Shown: piece by piece, positions 58,280 to 64,000 of the stretch | Numbering within the stretch: the first letter of the stretch is position 1 | Layout of the letters: every line of letters starts with the position of its first letter | Source of the DNA: Augochlora pura | Lineage: Eukaryota; Arthropoda; Insecta; Hymenoptera; Halictidae | Assembly: GCF_028453695.1 (NCBI RefSeq) | Contig: NC_135781.1 | Location: 32,711,483-32,775,482 of the forward strand | Direction: 5' to 3' | Length of the DNA stretch: 64,000 nt | Made by a program: the position numbers and the translations under genes | Notes under the pieces: generated by a model | The model's input: only the letters and a program-made list of their open reading frames with translations | Told to the model about the DNA's origin: nothing | Databases searched by the model: none

Positions 58280-59240
58280 ACGGAAGTAATCTCTCCGCGA
58301 GCCTAACGCGAGCGAGCCTGGCGCCGATTTCGATGATCGAATACCCCGAAGGACGCGTCCCTCTAGGGTCGTAGGGTCTAAGCCGCGTGTTCCCGCAACC
58401 CCCCTGTGAAACATCGCCGTTGGATTTTCACCGAGGAATCTCTCCTAATGTACTCACTTTCTCGCGTTACGAGCCGCTGGCGATGTTCGCAAAGATTCGA
58501 GCGCTCCTCAGGCTTGGCGACGATGCTCTCCAGCGTCCGGTCGCTGTCTTCGCATTAGATCCAACGGAAGCGGCCGATGAAGGGGATGGAAGATGGACAC
58601 CGGGTCGCTCGGCTGCTGCTTTGTGATCGGCGTTTCGTCTGATCGGTGTTCGCGGTTTCTTTTTCTTTCTTTTTTTGCTCTCGGACGCCGCACGCAGAAA
58701 GGAAGATGGTTTCGGTGCACGCGCGAACCACGGGAGGAGACTGCGAGGAACGGTGTCGGCGTTCGATTTCCCCCTCTCGTTTTGTCTCTCTCTCCTGTTC
58801 CTTCCCTGGTAGGCCGGCTCGCTTCCTCCCGTCCGGCACCCCCACGACGGGGGTGGTGCATGCGCGTCGCTCCGGCGACGGACGTTGCTGACGCCACTGC
58901 CGGCGATGAACGGGAGTTCGTTTTTAGGCGGCTCGATATTGACAGTGCTCGAGGATCGAGCACTGTGGTGCTTCATGGGGGACCGCGGGGATGATTTTTC
59001 TGGGGAACCTTGGGTTATTCTCCCGCTGAAATCTCCGGGATCCTACGTACCGACCGACACGGCCGGGCCACTTTTCGGGGGTTGCCGGCATCGATTTCTT
59101 CCCGTGTTACTTCTTCGCCGACGAGATGTACACATCGAAATTGCACGCTCGAATTTTGGGCGACGACGTGCTTATGGCGATTCAGGGGTGCTGCGACGTT
59201 GCCGAGAACTTGATTGAATTCGCTGCGAATTTATGCCTCG
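58280..59240. other. CpG-rich block with a consensus - strand splice donor
   Basis: An island of higher GC in AT-rich surroundings. On the - strand a consensus donor (GAAA|GTGAGTA) lies at 58457, directly after a CpG-rich stretch, so this could be a non-coding first exon and promoter, possibly of Schip1. The longest frame (58976-58467) stops before the donor, so coding use is not supported. A short inverted repeat GTGCTCGAGGATCGAGCAC lies near 58950. Confidence 0.3.
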
Positions 59241-59374
59241 CCCGGAGGGTTGTAGAATTTCGGAGAGCGAGATGTTTGCTGGTTTTATTTTCCTAGAATA
59301 AGTGACGATAGGTTATCTTTCATTTTTATTATTATTGTTATTATGTTACATTTAGAACTGGCGTCAAGATAAAT

Positions 59375-59580
59375 TTTTAATTATGTCAATGTTCTAACAA
59401 GATTAACAATTTTAGTACAATTGAAATTCCAATAATAGTAAAATTCCAACAATATTAAAAATTTTAATAGAATTGAAATTCCAATAATATTATAATTCCA
59501 ATAATATTCTAGCAATATTAAAAATTTTAGTACAATTGAAATTCCAATAATAGTAAAATTCCAACACTATTAATTGTTTT
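59375..59580. repeat. Dispersed AATTGAAATTCCAATAAT module, copy 3
   Basis: It starts TTTTTAATTATGTCAATGTT and carries three units of TTTTAGTACAATTGAAATTC or its close variants. Diverged a few percent to tens of percent from copies 1 and 2. Confidence 0.7.
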
Positions 59581-62500
59581 CTCTTGAAGATACCATTAAA
59601 AATCGACGATATGAATTCAAAATCCCGAAGGAGAATTCTTTCATTTCCACTAACATAACCTGACATATTTACCAGGATACTTTCCGCGTGGTCATCGTTT
59701 ATAGAAAGATTGATGGACAAACGGAAAACGCAGAACTTCGACTGGACGAGCAGACCGGCGCTGCTGGTATTAAAACGGAGTCAATTATATCTCGTTCCCC
59801 GATACTTTGTTCTACGAGGCTGACCATTGAACTTCATTGTCCTGGATTCTATTGTTTGCCGGCGTACGTTGGCGAGAAGATGCTGCCGTTTGAAAGCGGA
59901 ATGTATCGCTTACGAGAGATATTCCACTGTATGCACTCGAATGCAAAACTCCGCGACGTAAAATCTAGCTTGGACTACGTGGTAGCTAGACTTAATAAAT
60001 CATCGTGCAATTAATCTGGGATCAGCTCGGCAATTAAAATTACCACGGGTGAAATTGTAGCGCTTGGATAAAATTTGACGTCCTAATTTTCACTTCAAAA
60101 TTAAAGTAACGTTTGGCCTCTCGAATATTATATTTAGTATTAAATATATTTATTTATATATTATATTTAGCATTTGGATAGGAAAACTCGGGTCCATTAG
60201 GACTTCTGGCTATTAATTTAAATTTCCTTGAGAAGACTGGAAGGCGTGAAAAGAAAATAAATAAAATAATAAATGATCCGAGGCATATAAGGTTATATTT
60301 TACGATCACGTGCGAGTTTGAAGAACATTTTTTCCTGACATAACCTGACATTTTTTCCCGTGTAAACGTAAGATTCTATTTCGCATCGGATCGAAATCTC
60401 TGTACCAAAACATTGTGTTCTGCGGTTTAGCACGAGGTCGATGACCGTAAAACGAGTTTCTGCTCTATCGCCACGTAATCGCGATACTACGCGAATAATT
60501 CAGGTATTACTCATAAGGCAGCGCCGATACGACACACCGTGCATATAGTTTACGTTAAATCAGTTTCCAGGAAGCATAAATCCTCCGACAGTTTCCAGCC
60601 TCGGCCCGCGATCCAGATTTTCATCGCGTAATTTCCTTTGCTAAATATTTCCGCGCGATCGAGCACAGGATCGCCGTGTCGCTATATTAAAAACGGAACT
60701 GTAGAAGGTTTCATTAAACGAGTCCCACGGTGAACGAAACGGAGGGCGGTAATTAAAACGTCTAACAGAGTCAGGTTATGTCAGGTTATGGTGATACAAT
60801 CGTAATGGACGTCGCGGAGAAGTCTCTATTTGTTACGGTTCGTTTTTTAACGCGAGTTCACGGATGAGAAAAACTGGTTTAATCTCGGCCGACAACACCG
60901 GTAGCATCAAACAGGGCTTCCACTAATTAGTCACAAGTTAGTCGCGAGTCAGTACACAGGCTTCTGTGCATACTGTTGCAGACCCGGTGGTATACATATG
61001 TAGACCATTACGGAAGTCTTACACTAGCTAAGCATTGAAGAACTGAATAACATTAGGTGTTAGTGAATTTAGACGAGCGTTTAATTTAAGGAGAGCGTGG
61101 ACTTCAATTTGTGCTTCGCGGACGAGCGATGGTTCTAATAATTTTAATTTGATATTTCTAATAAATTTCTAAGATCAATTAGTGTATCTTTATAGTTCTG
61201 ACAACTGACACGAAAATAGTTATAATAATGAATTTTGTGTTAGAAACATTCATATTCAAGTATCTATAACAATTATTTATTCAGAGAAAAAGTGTAAATA
61301 TTTGATATTTTTTTATTATTGTTAAACACTGTCTTTATTGGTTCAATATTTATAATAGGGCTACATATATACCTCGTCTGTGATAATATATTTAATATTA
61401 ACATAAATGAGATATCGGAGATACCTTGTTCGTAATGATACTTTACTTTGTTCGTTATACATCGTTATACTTAATTATACTTTAGTTTATACTAGATCCG
61501 TTCCTTTGTGCTTATACCAGAGGCTTAGCTTGACAGTTTCACGCTTTCGCCACTGCCTCAGATAGCGCTGTGCGTATCATCAAGATGAGATCAAGTCTCT
61601 TTTCTTTCCGCAATATCTTCTGCACATTATTAATTCAATGGCGAGAACTAATAGAGCTAGCTTTTCAAAATATTGTTTTATAAATATTCCTGTGTCTACA
61701 GAATAATTTTATTCACTATGGATACATCAAACTCAATAATGTTTTAAATCCATGTATGTATTGCCGATATACAGACATTTTAGTTTAGACCTTTCGCCGC
61801 TAGATGGTGCGTCGATTTCAATACCCGTGAAACGCATATATTTCTACATAACCATAATTAGCCATAATAGTAGCAATTTATAGTATAAGTTCGTTGCTTG
61901 GAATTAATATAAATATTCTTAGACTAGAAATATTTTGTTTAAGAAACCGACGCCAAGATATTTACGTTTTCCTGTTTAAAGAACAGGAGTGTAACAGGTT
62001 GCTTGAAATGTTTTTCCAAAGTCTTCGTTAAAGAACTTATTAACAACTAACGAACTTATTAACAACTTTCGCAGGTTTGCATAAAAGTTAGAAGACCGTA
62101 ATACATAACAGATGCGCGTCTGCTTGCAAAGAACATCGATTCCCGAAATCATTGCAACAAATCGGTCGCTGTGAATCGATTCTGAGGAAAATGGCAAGCA
62201 CCGGAACCACGCGGACGATGTGATGGAAAAAATCGGTTGAAATTACGATGCTCTAATTACGGTAGCGTTGCATTTTTTAAGCTGACACGAACGTTTCGCG
62301 TTTGAGTTCGTTGGGATGCGAAAACGGGAATGAGTCAACTATAGAACTGACCAACGAATCTCGTAGAACGTTCTCTCGGGAATACAGTAATGGGTCCGTC
62401 TTCCTGCACAACTCGAAATCATAACCTAAACCTTTAGCGAGGATCGATAAAGAAAGTTTTTGCTCCGACTGGCTGATTGAGACATCATCCACTGTGGATT

Positions 62501-62860
62501 GGATGTGTGATAAAATGTTAGGAATCTGCTTAATGGTAATGAAAAAAGCATGCAGGACTGGGTCCCAAGTTAAAAGAGCCTTTACTTGGTTCTTTTTTTA
62601 GATCATTTTTTCAAATTCCAAAGTAAGTACTAATAATAATTATAACCGTAAATTCAGTTTAAGTTAGCTGAACATTTTACCACACGATGTTCTATAAATC
62701 GGCTTTTCACATCAACCTGTGAATCGGTTGTCACGGCAACTAATAATTCATCTATTATTGAGGTAACAATGTTAGATTGTACTACTGTAAGCTTCCATGT
62801 TATTATATAATTCTTTTAATCGTAGATACCTTGGCTAACCCTGGCAGCGTCAAGTCAGCT
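59581..62860. other. AT-rich region without recognisable genes
   Basis: No supported coding exon. TCAGGTTATG-type motifs occur near 59655 and 60340 (reverse orientation) and twice in tandem at 60771-60790. Open frames are short and match nothing I recognise. Confidence 0.5.
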
Positions 62861-64000
62861 TATCAGGCAAACAATTGGTAGCAAAAGAGCAAGGCATAGG
62901 ACCCAGTGGGCCCAACAGACACCAAAGTGGGGCCACGAGACATTCGCCAGGAGAACGGTTCGCAGCAGCAGCCAAGGGTGAACGGGTGGTTGGGTTGATG
63001 GGTGGACGGGTGACAGGGTATGCTCAGGGCGCCGACGCGAGGCGTCGCGGCGCTTGGCGCCGCTTCACGCCGCTGCGCGTCGTGAGAGCCGATCGTCGGC
63101 CAGTACACGTTCGTTTTGGTAATCGAGCGCATCGCGTTCTCGCCGCGGTTTGCGATCGTTCGATAACGTCGTCCCGTCAAATTCCGCGTCGATCCACGTC
63201 GATCCGCGTCGAAACCGCGCCGATTCGCGCTGTGCACGACGTTGCCATGAGCGTGAGGGATAGCGTAGAATCAAAGGAAGCGCGGCTTCCGTCGCGATTA
63301 CTATGATATCCTGCGACCGCACGATTCTCGTAAATATCCTCCAACCGCGGGGTCGGAAGGCTACATTTTTTCTCACGCGTTTCCTATCGAGTTCGGATCG
63401 GCCTACAAGCCTCGATTATATCCCCGCATAGTCTTCCCTCCTCCGTATCGTGTCTGGTAACCGGGCCGATTCGACAACGGCGATAACGAGCGAGACTCCT
63501 ATGTAAATCGTCTAGTCCGACGGCCGACCGCGTTCTCGCCAACCAGCCCTTAATCCAGGCCAAAGTAGACGCGTGCCACGTTGTACCAGGCATTAACGAT
63601 CGTTACGGGACTAGAGACGGCAAGTAGTCGATCCTCCGGAGAGCGAGCGACGTTTTTCGGTGAAAGCTTTCTCTCCCGATCGTCGGCGCGCGTGGTCTTC
63701 CGCAGTAGCGTACACCGTACTATTACCGTCGCACCGTTTACTGCATCCGTCGCGACGCGACGCGTATCGTAACGAACGGTGTCCTCGCTTTCAACTAGGT
63801 CCCACGAAATTCGAGCGTGTTGCATCAGGGCTACGAGCGTATGCGGCAATGCGGCTGTTCTGGCGCCCGCTATCTACCCTTGTAATTTAACTACGCTCTC
63901 GTCCCGAGCATAGTTCGCGTCGTCGTAGCGCGTCGAGACTTCCGCAGTACCCGGCCACGGTATTTCGACTACGATCTTGATCATTAATCGGTCGTAACCG
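62861..64000. other. CpG-rich block at the right edge
   Basis: Clearly more GC- and CpG-rich than the preceding 3 kb, with many TCGA and CGCG motifs. A small 10-base tandem repeat (CGTCGATCCA type) lies at 63184-63213. It looks like a promoter or 5' UTR island, either for a gene beyond the right edge or for the missing Schip1 5' end. Frames at 62863-63237 and 62875-63306 show no domain. Confidence 0.35.

Noticed and set aside
1..64000. Search for CRISPR arrays, operons and prokaryotic features
   Set aside because: No regularly spaced repeats with unique spacers. All tandem repeats seen are micro- or minisatellites, and the genes are intron-containing and insect-like.

Overview
This window is eukaryotic and almost certainly insect. 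It carries multi-exon genes with GT-AG introns, long AT-rich introns alternating with CpG-rich islands, and many short TTAA-flanked non-autonomous transposons. The gene families (Rho kinase, animal haem peroxidase, SCHIP1, Prp3) and the base composition fit a hymenopteran (bee, ant or wasp); that assignment is inference. I assembled the gene models by hand from splice sites, reading-frame phase and family motifs.

Layout on the + strand from the left edge: (1) the last ~120 residues of the U4/U6 snRNP protein Prp3 (2-364). (2) A secreted animal haem-peroxidase family gene with seven exons (3591-7038). Its reading frame and splice sites are intact, but it has lost the proximal haem His, the Asn that pairs with it, and the haem-ester Asp. 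It looks like a maintained pseudoenzyme. (3) Rho-associated kinase Rok/ROCK, complete: eleven coding exons spanning 9721-17541, encoding kinase, coiled coil, Rho-binding region and PH domain split by C1. It has an optional 24-nt microexon and two possible C-termini.

From 28 kb onward the - strand carries a large gene for a schwannomin-interacting protein 1 (SCHIP1) homologue. At least ten coding exons lie between 28254 and 50043, and the conserved C-terminal region is well matched. Two extra exons inside its 10-kb intron (32503-32763 and 34857-34949) are in phase with the conserved C-terminal half and look like alternative first exons. The 5' end was not found; it may lie beyond a 500-N assembly gap (51260-51759) or outside the window.

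Rok and Schip1 converge across about 10.7 kb without convincing coding sequence. The rest is UTR, intron and intergenic DNA with many repeats. These include a family of ~250-bp piggyBac-like MITEs (ends TTAACCCTTTGC...GCAAAGGGTTAA), two other TTAA-bounded palindromic elements, a module shared by three loci in 54.9-59.6 kb, several minisatellites, and four long C or G runs. Rok (actomyosin contractility) and Schip1 (a partner of Merlin/schwannomin in vertebrates and flies) are both cortical cytoskeleton/Hippo-related by family knowledge. I see no operon-like relation between the genes. I found no tRNA, rRNA or CRISPR array.
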